Source: Dietzia alimentaria 72
Lineage (GTDB): Bacteria > Actinomycetota > Actinomycetes > Mycobacteriales > Mycobacteriaceae
DNA length: 64,000 bases
Direction of reading: 5' to 3'
Assembly (NCBI RefSeq): GCF_000226215.1
Contig: NZ_AGFF01000025.1
Location: 62,374 to 126,373 of the forward strand
The notes below the pieces were generated by a model. The model was not told the DNA's origin. It was given only the letters and a program-made list of their open reading frames with translations, and searched no databases. A program made the position numbers and the translations under genes. Positions 51,100 through 60,256 of this stretch are shown piece after piece (position 1 is the stretch's first letter; every line of letters begins with the position of its first letter).

Positions 51100-52074
51100 T
51101 CATGCCTCCTTGGCGCCGGTGGCTGCGGCATCGGCGGAACCGGGGCCCGCGTCGACGGTGGTTCCGGCCCCCGCCGCCGCGCGTTCGTTGGCCGCGACGG
51201 CCGTGGTGGGTTTGCGACCGAACCGGCTCCCGGCGCCCTTCCACCGGGGGAGCAGAAGCGCCACCACCACGAGGAGCGCGGTGACTGCCTTCATGTCGTT
51301 CGGGTTAAGGCCCACGCGCAGCGCGGCGAAGATGATGAGCTGGTAGAGCAGTGCGCCCAGGATGACGGCGAACGTGGCCAGCACGAGCTTGCGCTGACCG
51401 AGGATGGCCTGACCGATGATCACCGAGGCCAGGCCCACCAGGATGAGGCCGATACCCATCGAGACGTCCGCGAACCCGCGGTACTGCGCGAGCAGCGCAC
51501 CGCACATGCCAACGAACCCGTTGGACAGCGACAGCGTGAGGGTCTTGGTGAAGTCGGTGGAGACTCCGAACGAGGCGATCATGGGCCCGTTGTCGCCGGT
51601 CGCGCGAATGGACAGCCCGAGGTCGGTGGTGAGAAACCAGACCACGACGAGCCCGAGCAGTACGACGGCCAGCAGGAGGACGCCGACCCCGCCCCAGGTG
51701 CCGAGTAGTCCGGCATCCTCGAGCGGGGTGAATACCGTGTCCTGCCGTAGGAGCGGGACGTTGGCCCCGTCCATGATCCGCAGGTTGACGGACCACAGCG
51801 CGATCATCGTGAGGATACCGGCGAGGAGGCCGTCGATCTTTCCCTTGGTGTGCAACAGCCCGGTGATCGTGCCCGCCAGGAACCCGGTGACGAAACCCGC
51901 GAGGGTCGCGAGCACCGGGTTCCAGCCGCTGGTGATCATCATGGCCGCAGTGGCGGCACCGGTGGTGAAGCTGCCGTCAACGGTGAGGTCGGGGAAGTTG
52001 AGCACGCGGAAGGTCAGGAAGACCCCCAGCGCCATGACCCCGTAGATCAGGCCGACCTCGACGGTGCCAATCAC
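51100..52074 (-). CDS. ABC transporter permease (TrpY-like)
   Basis: This 324-residue protein has eight or more hydrophobic segments of the branched-chain permease type. V-E-V-G-L-I-Y-G-V-M-A-L-G-V stands at the start and F-P-D-L-T-V-D-G-S-F-T-T-G-A-A near residue 28. Both are typical for TrpY-like proteins that work with an ABC_sub_bind lipoprotein. Start GTG overlaps the lipoprotein stop by GTGA. It carries an Ala-rich C-terminal tail. Confidence 0.93.
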   Translation of the reverse strand: MIGTVEVGLIYGVMALGVFLTFRVLNFPDLTVDGSFTTGAATAAMMITSGWNPVLATLAGFVTGFLAGTITGLLHTKGKIDGLLAGILTMIALWSVNLRIMDGANVPLLRQDTVFTPLEDAGLLGTWGGVGVLLLAVVLLGLVVVWFLTTDLGLSIRATGDNGPMIASFGVSTDFTKTLTLSLSNGFVGMCGALLAQYRGFADVSMGIGLILVGLASVIIGQAILGQRKLVLATFAVILGALLYQLIIFAALRVGLNPNDMKAVTALLVVVALLLPRWKGAGSRFGRKPTTAVAANERAAAGAGTTVDAGPGSADAAATGAKEA

Positions 52075-53051
52075 TTCTTCTCAGCCTGGGCCAGGATGTC
52101 CTCGGGGATGGTCACACCCTGACGCTTGGCAGCGGCCTCGTTGACGACGTAGGTGAGCTCGGAGGCGGTCTCGACGGGCATGGTGGCCGGATCCGCATCG
52201 TCCTGCAGGATGCGCAGCGCCATCTCGCCGGTCTGGCGACCCAGCTCGGTGTAGTCGATGCCCAGGGTGGCGACGGCGCCGCCCTCGACGGTGCCCTCCT
52301 CCGCGGCGATTACGGGGATCTGCTTGCTCTCGGCCACCTGGATGAGCGAGGCGATGCCGGAGACGACCATGTTGTCGGTGGGGACGTAGATCGCGTCCAC
52401 GTCGCCCAGTGCCTCGACGGCCTGCTGGATCTCGTTGACCGTGGTGACGGTCTGCGTCTTGATCTCGAGATCGAGCGGGCCAGCGGCCTCCTTGGCCTGA
52501 TCCACCTGCACCTGCGAGTTGACCTCCCCCGAGGCGTAGACGATGCCGACGGTCTCGGCGTCCGGGACCAGCTCCTTGAGAAGCTCGAGCTGCTGCTCGA
52601 TCGGGGCGGCGTCCGAGGTGCCGGTGACGTTGGCGCCCGGGGCGTCCATCGAGTCGACGAGCTCGGCCGAGACCGGATCGGTGACGGCGGTGAACAGGAG
52701 GGGGACGTCCCTGAGGTTCTGCGCCATGGCCTGTGCGGCGGGGGTAGCCACGGCCAGGGCGAGATCGAGATCGTCGCTCGCGAACTGCTGCGCAATGGTC
52801 AGCGCGGTGCCCTGCTCACCGTTGGCGTTCTGCTCGTCGAACTCCACGTCGACGCCCGCGTCGGCGAAGGCCTGCTTGAAGCCCTCGGTGGCGGCGTCGA
52901 GGGCCGGGTGCTGGACGAGCTGGTTGATGCCGATCGTGTACGACTCGTCGCCGCCTGAGGCGCCGCCTCCGGAGTCATTACTGCAGCCTGCGAGGACGAG
53001 TGCCGAGGTGGCGACGAGTCCGGTGATGAGCTTCGCGCGTGAGAATGCCAT
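52071..53051 (-). CDS. ABC substrate-binding lipoprotein (TrpX-like)
   Basis: This 326-residue lipoprotein has a signal peptide ending L-V-L-A-G-C and a Ser/Gly-rich tether. The ABC_sub_bind core reads I-G-I-N-Q-L-V-Q-H-P-A-L-D, L-F-T-A-V-T-D-P and Y-V-P-T-D-N-M-V. Homologs bind aromatic amino acids; here the ligand is inferred. The three genes form an operon on the minus strand. Confidence 0.93.
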   Translation of the reverse strand: MAFSRAKLITGLVATSALVLAGCSNDSGGGASGGDESYTIGINQLVQHPALDAATEGFKQAFADAGVDVEFDEQNANGEQGTALTIAQQFASDDLDLALAVATPAAQAMAQNLRDVPLLFTAVTDPVSAELVDSMDAPGANVTGTSDAAPIEQQLELLKELVPDAETVGIVYASGEVNSQVQVDQAKEAAGPLDLEIKTQTVTTVNEIQQAVEALGDVDAIYVPTDNMVVSGIASLIQVAESKQIPVIAAEEGTVEGGAVATLGIDYTELGRQTGEMALRILQDDADPATMPVETASELTYVVNEAAAKRQGVTIPEDILAQAEKK

Positions 53052-53156
53052 GTGCCATGCCTTATCTACGCCTCACGCCTGAACGCGAGGGGCCGGATGC
53101 GTGAACGGTGCTGGTACAAGAGGCTACCGGGTCATCCCGACATGGTGAGCCCGGAC

Positions 53157-53960
53157 TCACCTCACCGGCTGCTGCGCCGCCCGCTCGCTTTCTGCCAGCT
53201 CGCGCTTCCAGGTTCGGAATCCCTCCTGCGAACGCCCGCGCCGCCAGTACCCCGAGATCGACGCCCGCGCCACGGGGAGCTGCCGCTCGTTGCGCAGGTA
53301 GGGCCGCAGATGCTTCATCACCGTCTCGGCCTCTCCGTGGACGAAGGCGTGGACGTCCCCGCCCGGCCACGTCATGTCGCGGACCGCCCGGACCAGCGGG
53401 GCGTCGCCCTCGATCTCTCCGGCGCCCGCCTCGGCAGAAGAGGATCCGCGGTGCACCCAGGCGATCTCCACGCCCGCCGGCGCGGTGAGGTCGATCTCGT
53501 TGTCGTCGTCCTCGACCTCGAGGAAGACAGCGCCCACGGCGTCGTCAGGCAGTGACTCCAGCGCGTTGGCGACCGCTGGGATGGCGGTCTCGTCACCCGC
53601 CAACAGGTGAAAGTCAGCTGTCGGGTCCGGCCGGTACCCGCCGCCGGGTCCGCGGACCACGACCTCGGTGCCGGGCGCGACCGATTGCGCCCACGGTCCG
53701 GCCACGCCCTCGTTGCCGTGGGCGACGACGTCGATCCAGACCTCACGTGCCTCCGCGTCCACGCACCGGACGGTGAAGGTGCGGATGGCCACGTCGCCTG
53801 CGTGCGGTAGTTCGAGCTTGACGTAGCTGTCGGTCTCACTGCGCTCGACAAACGAGTCGAACCCGTCACCACCCAGGACGACCCGCACCAGGTGTGCGGT
53901 CACCTGCTCCGTTCGTAGCACCGCAAGGGTGAACGGGGTGCGGGACTGGGTGCGGGTCAC
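53157..53960 (-). CDS. Siderophore-interacting protein (ViuB-like flavoprotein)
   Basis: This 267-residue protein has an FAD-binding beta-barrel (R-T-F-T-V-R near residue 59) and V-V-R-G-P-G-G-G-Y. The C-terminal NAD(P)H half contains A-G-D-E-T-A-I-P-A-V and Y-W-R-R-G-R-S-Q-E-G, typical of ViuB and siderophore-interacting proteins. It reduces ferric siderophores to release iron. GTG 53960 follows AAGGAG. An IdeR-type box lies 35 bp upstream, so iron repression is likely. Confidence 0.93.
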   Translation of the reverse strand: MTRTQSRTPFTLAVLRTEQVTAHLVRVVLGGDGFDSFVERSETDSYVKLELPHAGDVAIRTFTVRCVDAEAREVWIDVVAHGNEGVAGPWAQSVAPGTEVVVRGPGGGYRPDPTADFHLLAGDETAIPAVANALESLPDDAVGAVFLEVEDDDNEIDLTAPAGVEIAWVHRGSSSAEAGAGEIEGDAPLVRAVRDMTWPGGDVHAFVHGEAETVMKHLRPYLRNERQLPVARASISGYWRRGRSQEGFRTWKRELAESERAAQQPVR

Positions 53961-53994
53961 GACAATGCTCCTTCGATCCGGGATGGCTACCTAC

Positions 53995-54014
53995 AAGTTA
54001 GGCTACCCTAACTT
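53995..54014. promoter_or_regulatory. Iron box (IdeR/DtxR operator)
   Basis: AAGTTAGG-CTAC-CCTAACTT is a perfect 8-bp dyad. It contains GTTAGGCTACCCTAA, which matches the DtxR/IdeR consensus half TTAGGCTAACCTAA except at one base. It is 35 bp upstream of the siderophore-interacting protein. Confidence 0.85.
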
Positions 54015-54045
54015 GGGGCCGGAGCGGTGTCGCCGCCTTCAGGCA

Positions 54046-54591
54046 TCACCCTTCGTTGTATCGAATGTCGGACCTTCCCGTGTACGGCACCAGGCTGGAA
54101 CCGTCGCCCAGGTCGTCCCGGCCGATGGTTCCCAGGCTTCCGTCTTGATGCAGGATCACGGCGGCGACGTCCGCCAGTGACCCCTTGCCGGACTGACGTA
54201 CAGCTGTATGGATGTCCTCCTCGAGGAGCCGGTGGCTGCGCAGGGTTCGATCCTGAATGCGGCCTTCGTAGTAGAGGAGGACAGGCGGGTTGTCGACCAG
54301 GGCGCGCACGCGCGGGGATCGGGCCCGGGCGGCGGCGAAGAGCCACTGGACACCGACCAGTAACACCAGCACGACGACCGTCTGGGCCAACGGCACGGTG
54401 GTGGCGGTGAGCGTGCGCCCGAACGCCGAACCGATGGTCACCGCCACGATGAAGTCCAGCGGCGTCATCTTGGCCATCGTTCGCGGGCCGGACACGCGCA
54501 GGATCACGACGAGCGCGACGAAGCCGCAGAGGACCATGACGACGGAATGGACGATGGGTCCCCAGCCGTCCCAGAAAAGTGTGGAGTTCAT
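54046..54591 (-). CDS. DUF421 (YetF-like) membrane protein
   Basis: This protein of about 181 residues has three hydrophobic segments, then a soluble alpha/beta domain. R-T-M-A-K-M-T-P-L-D-F-I-V-A-V-T-I-G-S is the family's conserved segment, and V-L-L-Y-Y-E-G-R-I starts the soluble part. Function unknown. ATG 54591 is preferred over TTG 54627, which lies inside the end of the TauE gene. Downstream of the persulfide genes but perhaps only a neighbour. Confidence 0.85.
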   Translation of the reverse strand: MNSTLFWDGWGPIVHSVVMVLCGFVALVVILRVSGPRTMAKMTPLDFIVAVTIGSAFGRTLTATTVPLAQTVVVLVLLVGVQWLFAAARARSPRVRALVDNPPVLLYYEGRIQDRTLRSHRLLEEDIHTAVRQSGKGSLADVAAVILHQDGSLGTIGRDDLGDGSSLVPYTGRSDIRYNEG

Positions 54592-54616
54592 ACGGGCGAT
54601 CGTGCGCGTAGCGCGC

Positions 54617-55510
54617 TCACGGGGCAACCGGCCTCGGCAGAACCTCCGCAGGTGGCGAGGTTCGGAGGGGGCACCGGTCCTTGGCGGCGACCACGCAGAT
54701 CGCTGCGGCTATAGCCAGGACCGCGACGATGCCCAGGATGATCGGGGCGGCGGGGAAGGGCAGCTCCTGCGACAGGACGAACGCGCCCATGAGCAGGACG
54801 AAGTATCCGAATCCCTTGCGGAGAGCCTTCTCGGGCACCACGGAGGTGAGCCGCACGCCGACGAAGGAGCCGACGACGGCGGCGGCGGTGACTGCCCCTA
54901 CGAGCGGCCAGTCGAGGCTGACCGACGTCATGTACCCGGCGAGCCCGGCAAAGGACTTCATCGCAATGACCAACAGGGAGGTGCCCACGGCGGCGGTCAT
55001 CGGCAGGCCGGCCAGCAGAACAAGCGCCGGAACCACCAGGAACCCGCCTCCTGCACCGACCAAGCCGGTCGCGGCACCCACCACGAGCCCGTCCAGGAGG
55101 ATCCGCCACAGCGGGTGGTGATGCGCCCGGGGCTGACCGTCCGTGTCTTTACGGCCCTTGATCATCGCGCCGGCGGTTGCGAGCATCATGATCGCGAACG
55201 CAATCATCAGGGCGGTGCCGGGGATGTAACCCCCGGCCAGTCCTCCGAGGAACGCGCCGACCATCCCTGCGGCACCGAAGATCAGCCCTGTCCGCCATTG
55301 GACGTTGCCCATCCGGGCGTGGCCGATCATGCTCACGAAAGATGTGGCGCCGACGACGAACAGCGAGGTCGCGATGGCTTCCCGAGGGTCGAGACCGCCG
55401 ATGTAGGTCAGCAGCGGAACCACGAGGATGGAACCGCCCCCGCCGAGCAGGCCCAGGGACAGGCCGACCAGGACGGCCAGACCCACGACGATAATCGTGG
55501 TGATATCCAT
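54617..55510 (-). CDS. TauE/SafE (TSUP) family sulfur-anion exporter
   Basis: This 297-residue polytopic protein has two repeats: G-L-L-G-G-G-G-S-I-L-V-V-P-L-L near residue 20 and L-V-G-A-G-G-G-F-L-V-V-P-A-L near residue 160, the TSUP signature. The family exports sulfite, thiosulfate or organosulfur compounds. It starts 36 bp after the persulfide dioxygenase gene, so the pair is likely an operon for disposing of oxidised sulfur. Confidence 0.93.
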   Translation of the reverse strand: MDITTIIVVGLAVLVGLSLGLLGGGGSILVVPLLTYIGGLDPREAIATSLFVVGATSFVSMIGHARMGNVQWRTGLIFGAAGMVGAFLGGLAGGYIPGTALMIAFAIMMLATAGAMIKGRKDTDGQPRAHHHPLWRILLDGLVVGAATGLVGAGGGFLVVPALVLLAGLPMTAAVGTSLLVIAMKSFAGLAGYMTSVSLDWPLVGAVTAAAVVGSFVGVRLTSVVPEKALRKGFGYFVLLMGAFVLSQELPFPAAPIILGIVAVLAIAAAICVVAAKDRCPLRTSPPAEVLPRPVAP

Positions 55511-55546
55511 GGAAGATTCCTTTCTGCGGCGGGGCGGTCGGGTTGA

Positions 55547-56941
55547 TCAGGCGGTGGCGAGGTTGCGGGACGACCAGGCCTCGTAGCTGCCCTCGAGCTC
55601 CACGACGCGGTAGCCCGCGCGACGGAGCGCGCTGGCGGTGACCGAGTTGCGGACGCCGGTCTGGCAATAGGTCACGATCGGCCCGCCGGTGGGGATCTGG
55701 TCGAGGTTCCACAGAGCGCGCCCGCCGCTGAGCTGCACCGACCCCGGGATATGGCCGTCGGAGTGCTCGGTTTTGTTCCGCACGTCCAGGACCATCGCCG
55801 CGTCGAAGGATGCGAGCTCGTCGGGGCTGATCGTCTCGGGGGTCGTCATCGGCAGGCCCTCGAGGCTGGTGGTGTACCCGGTGACGGTGTCGATCCCGAC
55901 GCGGATCAGGTGGTCACGCAGCTGCTCGGCCACGTCTCGGTCCTCGGCGAGGACCACCAGCGGGGTGTCCTCGCGCTCGGGGTTGTAGACCCAGGCGCCG
56001 TAGGAAGCGGCCTTGTCGACGCCGGGGATGTTGAGCGAGCCGGGAACGGTGCCGGCGTGGACCTCGTCCTGGTCGCGGGTGTCGACGACGACGACCTCAT
56101 CCGCCTCGAGAGCCTTGGCGAGCTCGGCGGAGCCGTATTCGCGCAGCGGGGCCGGTGTGCCGAGGACGGCGGGGCCGTCCCTGTTCTGGCGCTTCATCCG
56201 GCCGAAGTAGGCGTGAGCGTCCGGTTGGCCGTCGAGCAGTTCGTTGACGAAGCCCTGCTCGTCGTCGTTGTCGATGTACCCGCCCCACCACGCGAAGCGC
56301 CGCTCGTAGCCGACGCTGGTGGACGGCAGGGCGCCCAGGGCCTTGCCGCAGGCGCTACCCGAGCCGTGGCCGGGAAAGACCTGGACGTGGTCGGGAAGCG
56401 TGATGAAGGAGTCCTTCAGGCTGCGGAAGATCTGCTTGGCTCCCTCGAAGCGGGTGTCGACCCCGCCCGCGGCCTCGTCGAGGAGGTCGGGCCGGCCGAG
56501 ATCACCGGAGAAAACGAAGTCACCGGTCAGCATGTATCCCGGGCTATCGGCGAAGGCGCCGTCAGTGATCAGGAACGACAGGTGCTCCGGGGTGTGCCCC
56601 GGCGTGTGCACGGCCTCGACGGTGATATTGCCGAGCTTCAGTTGGTCTCCGTGGTGGAGGCGTTCGGCTTCGAAGCCGTACTGCCAGTCGTCGCCGCCCT
56701 CGCCAGAGACGTAGATGGTCGCTCCGGTGGCCTCGGCGAGTTCGCGGGTCCCTGAAAGGTAGTCGGCGTGGATGTGGGTCTCGGTGACGGCGGTGATCGT
56801 CATGCCGTGGCGGGCGGCCAGATCGAGGTATTCGCGGACGTCGCGGCGGGCGTCGACCACCACTGCCTCACCCTTGGCCTGGCAGCCGATGAAGTAGCCG
56901 GCCTGTGCAAGGTCTTCGTCATAGATGCGTTCGAGAAGCAT
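55547..56941 (-). CDS. Persulfide dioxygenase-rhodanese protein (CstB-like)
   Basis: This 464-residue protein has an N-terminal MBL fold with T-H-I-H-A-D-Y-L-S-G and H-T-P-G-H-T-P-E-H, the mononuclear iron site of ETHE1/CstB enzymes. Two rhodanese domains follow. The first (residues about 270-360) lacks the active Cys. The second has V-T-Y-C-Q-T-G-V-R-N-S with Cys426. The family oxidises low-molecular persulfides to sulfite or thiosulfate. A CsoR/CstR-like operator stands 54 bp upstream. Function is inferred from motif and neighbour. Confidence 0.9.
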   Translation of the reverse strand: MLLERIYDEDLAQAGYFIGCQAKGEAVVVDARRDVREYLDLAARHGMTITAVTETHIHADYLSGTRELAEATGATIYVSGEGGDDWQYGFEAERLHHGDQLKLGNITVEAVHTPGHTPEHLSFLITDGAFADSPGYMLTGDFVFSGDLGRPDLLDEAAGGVDTRFEGAKQIFRSLKDSFITLPDHVQVFPGHGSGSACGKALGALPSTSVGYERRFAWWGGYIDNDDEQGFVNELLDGQPDAHAYFGRMKRQNRDGPAVLGTPAPLREYGSAELAKALEADEVVVVDTRDQDEVHAGTVPGSLNIPGVDKAASYGAWVYNPEREDTPLVVLAEDRDVAEQLRDHLIRVGIDTVTGYTTSLEGLPMTTPETISPDELASFDAAMVLDVRNKTEHSDGHIPGSVQLSGGRALWNLDQIPTGGPIVTYCQTGVRNSVTASALRRAGYRVVELEGSYEAWSSRNLATA

Positions 56942-56994
56942 TGCGCTCTCCTTGTCGATCGGGGTTCGTCGCGAGGTGCGTGCTTTGAGAATAC

Positions 56995-57010
56995 ATACCC
57001 CCCAGGGTAT
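56995..57010. promoter_or_regulatory. CsoR/CstR-type operator
   Basis: ATACCC-CCCA-GGGTAT is a pseudo-palindrome with the ATACCC...GGGTAT form typical of CsoR/CstR-family sites. It sits 54 bp upstream of the persulfide dioxygenase gene, in the region divergent from mmpL. No CsoR/CstR gene is in the window. Confidence 0.75.
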
Positions 57011-57050
57011 CTACAAGGGGCGCTAGCGAGGTGTTGTCCGCCACAAAAAC

Positions 57051-57086
57051 TTGCACGGGCTGTGCAATCGTGCAGCTGTCATGCAA
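57051..57086. promoter_or_regulatory. Two inverted-repeat operators upstream of mmpL
   Basis: Site 1, TTGCAC-GGGCT-GTGCAA (57051-57067), is a perfect dyad. Site 2, GTGCAG-CTGTC-ATGCAA (57070-57086), is a related copy. Both are 17 bp, centres 19 bp apart, 47 bp upstream of mmpL. The TetR gene at the end of the mmpL operon is the best candidate regulator. Confidence 0.65.
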
Positions 57087-57132
57087 AATTGCGAGGGTTC
57101 GCGAGTAGTACCTACGCAGGAGGGGCCAGCGC

Positions 57133-59640
57133 ATGGCGTCATTTCTTTACCGGATCGGCCGATCGGCCTACCTGCACAGATGGAGGTACATCGCCGCCTG
57201 GCTGCTGATCATCGTCGGCATGGGCACGGCGGCCGCAACGCTCTCGCAGCAGACCACCAGCAGTTTCGAGATCCCCGGCCTCGAGTCCATCGAGACGCAG
57301 GAGGAGATCCAGGACCGGTTCCCCGGTTCGCCGAGTCAGCTCGACATTCCGACCGGCACCGTGGTGATCCGAGCGCCGGAGGGAAGCACCCTCACCGACC
57401 CGGCGGTGTCGGAGGACGTCGACGCCTTCCTCGCGGACGTGCGGGAACTCGACTTCCTCACCGGAACAGACGAGATCGTCAATCCCGTGCTCGCCGCGGA
57501 AGGCGTGACGCAGCAGCTGACCGAAGCCGGCGAAGAACAGGGCGCTCCGCCCGAGCAGATCGAGGCCGACATCGCCGCGCTCAGTCCCCTGAGCGCCGAC
57601 GAGACCACCGGGACCCTCGAGGTCCAGTTCGCGGCCGAGACCACGATGAGCGTCGAGCCCGAGAACCGCGAAGCCTTCGCCGACGTCGTCGCAGAGCACG
57701 AGGACGGGCTCACCATCGCCTACTCCGGCAACGCTTTTCAGGCGTCCGAGATCGGCGCCACCGGCGAGATCATCGGCATCGCCGTGGCCGCCGTCATCCT
57801 CACCATCACCTTCGGATCGCTCATCGCGGCGGGACTTCCCCTGTTGGTCGGCGTGGTGGGCGTCGGTATCGGGATCGCGGGAATCTTCGCCGCGACCTCA
57901 TTCACCGACACGATCAGCAACTTCACGCCAACCCTGGCATCCATGATCGGTCTGGCCGTGGGTATCGACTACGCACTGTTCATCGTGTCCCGGTTCCGGA
58001 CGGAGCTGGTCAAACACATCGGCGGCAACGACCTACTGCCCCGAGAACTCGCGCAGCAACTCAAGACGATCCCGCGCCGCGAACGCGCCCACCTGGCGGG
58101 ACTCGCCGTGGGCAAGGCCGGCTCCGCTGTGGTGTTCGCGGGTCTGACGGTCCTCATCGCGCTCGCCGCGCTGTCGATCATCAACATCCCGTTCCTCACC
58201 GCGATGGCGCTGTCCGCCGCCGCGACCGTTGCCGTGGCCGTGCTCGTGGCCATCACACTCCTGCCCGCAGTCCTCGGTGCCGTGGGCACCAAGGTCTTCG
58301 CCGCACGCATCCCCGTCGTCAAGGCTCCAGACCCGGAGGACGAGAAGCCGACTATGGGCCTGTCGTGGGTCCGGCGAGTGCGCAAGCACCCGGTGCTGCA
58401 CGCCGTCGTCGGCGTCCTCCTGCTCGGCCTCCTCGCGGTCCCGGCCGCCCAGTTGCGCCTCGCCATGCCGTCAGACGGCACGATGTCACCGGGCACTCCC
58501 AACCGCACCGCGTACGACCTCACGTCGGAGGCGTTCGGTCCCGGGCGCAACGCGCCAATGATCGCCTTTGTGGACACGCTTGACGTGACCGAGGAGGAGC
58601 GTCCGGCCGCATGGGCCACCGCCGTGGAGGACATCCAGGCGGTCGACGGCGTGCAGAACGCCCAGATCATCGCGACCAACGAGACCGCGGACGCGGCCCA
58701 GGTGCTCATCACCCCGAAGTTCGGTGCCACGGATGAGCGCGCCGCCACGGTCCTCGACGACATCCGGGCGAGTGTCGGACAGTTCGAGCAGCAGACCGGT
58801 GGTACCTACTCGGTCACCGGCGTCACCCCGATCTACGAGGACATCTCCGAGCGACTGTCCGAGGTGTTGCTGCCGTACATCGGGATTGTCCTGGTGCTCG
58901 CCTTCATCCTGCTCATGCTGGTGTTCCGATCCATCTGGGTGCCGCTGATCGCCGCGCTGGGCTTCAGCCTGTCGGTTGCGGCCACGTTCGGTCTGACCGT
59001 TGCGCTCTGGCAGGAGGGCTGGGGCGGCCTCGTCTCCGACCCGCAGCCGATCATCAGCTTCCTGCCGATCATCCTCATCGGCATTGTGTTCGGCCTGGCC
59101 ATGGACTACCAGGTCTTCCTCGTCACCCGGATGCGCGAGGGGTGGGTCCACGGAAAGACGGCCGAGAACGCGGTGGCCAACGGGTTCAAGCACGGCGCCC
59201 GCGTCGTCACATCGGCCGCGTTGATCATGACGAGCGTCTTTGCCGCCTTCATGACGATCGATGAGCAATTCATCAAGGTCATGGGCTTCGCGTTGGCGGT
59301 GGCGGTCCTGTTCGATGCCTTCATCGTTCGAATGACCATCATCCCGGCGGTCATGTTCCTCCTCGGGGAGCGCGCCTGGAAGATTCCGCGGTGGCTCGAC
59401 CGGATACTGCCGGCCGTCGACGTCGAGGGGTCGGCGCTGGAATCGATGGAGGCCGAAGAGTCCTCTGGCCCACGCGGCTCTACCGACTCCTCGGACCCCG
59501 CTGAGGAGGCGCCCGAGCCCGCGTTGGTCAGTGGCCGCCACTCCGCCGACCACGTCGCCGACCAGTCATCCGGCGCGGGCAAGCATGAGCGCGACGATCA
59601 CGGCGGCGGTGATGGCGCCGGGAGCAGAGCAGATGGCTAG
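57133..59640 (+). CDS. MMPL-family RND transporter
   Basis: This 835-residue protein has twelve membrane segments in two halves. G-L-A-V-G-I-D-Y-A-L-F-I-V-S-R and G-L-A-M-D-Y-Q-V-F-L-V-T-R hold the Asp-Tyr proton-relay pairs. Large periplasmic domains follow segments 1 and 7. The C-terminal tail is rich in Ser, Glu and Asp and lacks known motifs. MmpL proteins export lipids or siderophores in mycolic-acid bacteria; cargo unknown. CAGGAGGGG precedes the ATG. The stop overlaps the TetR gene by 8 bp. Confidence 0.93.
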   Translation: MASFLYRIGRSAYLHRWRYIAAWLLIIVGMGTAAATLSQQTTSSFEIPGLESIETQEEIQDRFPGSPSQLDIPTGTVVIRAPEGSTLTDPAVSEDVDAFLADVRELDFLTGTDEIVNPVLAAEGVTQQLTEAGEEQGAPPEQIEADIAALSPLSADETTGTLEVQFAAETTMSVEPENREAFADVVAEHEDGLTIAYSGNAFQASEIGATGEIIGIAVAAVILTITFGSLIAAGLPLLVGVVGVGIGIAGIFAATSFTDTISNFTPTLASMIGLAVGIDYALFIVSRFRTELVKHIGGNDLLPRELAQQLKTIPRRERAHLAGLAVGKAGSAVVFAGLTVLIALAALSIINIPFLTAMALSAAATVAVAVLVAITLLPAVLGAVGTKVFAARIPVVKAPDPEDEKPTMGLSWVRRVRKHPVLHAVVGVLLLGLLAVPAAQLRLAMPSDGTMSPGTPNRTAYDLTSEAFGPGRNAPMIAFVDTLDVTEEERPAAWATAVEDIQAVDGVQNAQIIATNETADAAQVLITPKFGATDERAATVLDDIRASVGQFEQQTGGTYSVTGVTPIYEDISERLSEVLLPYIGIVLVLAFILLMLVFRSIWVPLIAALGFSLSVAATFGLTVALWQEGWGGLVSDPQPIISFLPIILIGIVFGLAMDYQVFLVTRMREGWVHGKTAENAVANGFKHGARVVTSAALIMTSVFAAFMTIDEQFIKVMGFALAVAVLFDAFIVRMTIIPAVMFLLGERAWKIPRWLDRILPAVDVEGSALESMEAEESSGPRGSTDSSDPAEEAPEPALVSGRHSADHVADQSSGAGKHERDDHGGGDGAGSRADG

Positions 59641-60256
59641 CCTGCGCGAACGCAAGAAGGCCGACACCCGCATCCGACTCTCGGTGGCCGCAGTCGAACT
59701 GCTGGTCACCGAGGGTGCGGAGGGCGCGACGGTGGCGGCTATCGCCGAGCGCGCCGGGGTCTCCGCCCGGACGTTCCATAATTACTTCGCGCATCGCGAG
59801 GACGCGTTCGTGCACTTCCTGCAGGAGCAGGTCGCCGAGTGGGTTCGACAGGTGGAGCGGGCGCCAGCGGATCTGAACCCGATCGCCGCACTTCACCGGA
59901 TCATCCGGGAGCTGTACCGCCGCTCCTCGGACGACATCGATGCGGCCGAGAATCTCCTCGTGGCCGGTGAGCAGATCGGGCTCATGCTCAGCGCCGAGGC
60001 GAGAACGTGCGTCGCCGAGGAACTCCTGGAGCCGCTGTACGAGGCGGTCGGTCGCCGGTCGCCGCAGATGAGCGCGGTGCGGGTCCGTGTGCTGGTGGAT
60101 CTGAGCCTGGCAGCCGGAGCCTCTGTGGTCAGGCACCATCCGCGTGGCGCCGGGCACGACTCGACCGGACACCACGCGCCGGAGCAGGGCGCTGCAGAGA
60201 GCTATCTCGATGAGGCCTTCGGACTGCTGGAGAACGGTTCCGGAGGACTGAGCTAG
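59633..60256 (+). CDS. TetR/AcrR regulator coupled to MmpL
   Basis: This 207-residue protein has the TetR helix-turn-helix: T-R-I-R-L-S-V-A-A-V-E-L-L is followed by V-A-A-I-A-E-R-A-G-V-S-A-R-T-F-H-N-Y-F. ATG 59633 overlaps the mmpL stop by 8 bp. It probably represses the mmpL operon via the twin TTGCAC...GTGCAA sites; the ligand could be the pump's cargo. It ends against the convergent MBL gene with a 4-bp overlap. Confidence 0.92.
   Translation: MASLRERKKADTRIRLSVAAVELLVTEGAEGATVAAIAERAGVSARTFHNYFAHREDAFVHFLQEQVAEWVRQVERAPADLNPIAALHRIIRELYRRSSDDIDAAENLLVAGEQIGLMLSAEARTCVAEELLEPLYEAVGRRSPQMSAVRVRVLVDLSLAAGASVVRHHPRGAGHDSTGHHAPEQGAAESYLDEAFGLLENGSGGLS

Noticed and set aside
50306-53051. Sugar exporter serving the glycan block
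   Set aside because: The lipoprotein and permease are of the TrpXY import type, on the opposite strand, with no export-type fold.
54290-55546. 418-codon plus-strand open frame
   Set aside because: Opposite the TauE and DUF421 genes; composition is His/Asp/Gln-rich and no family is recognisable.
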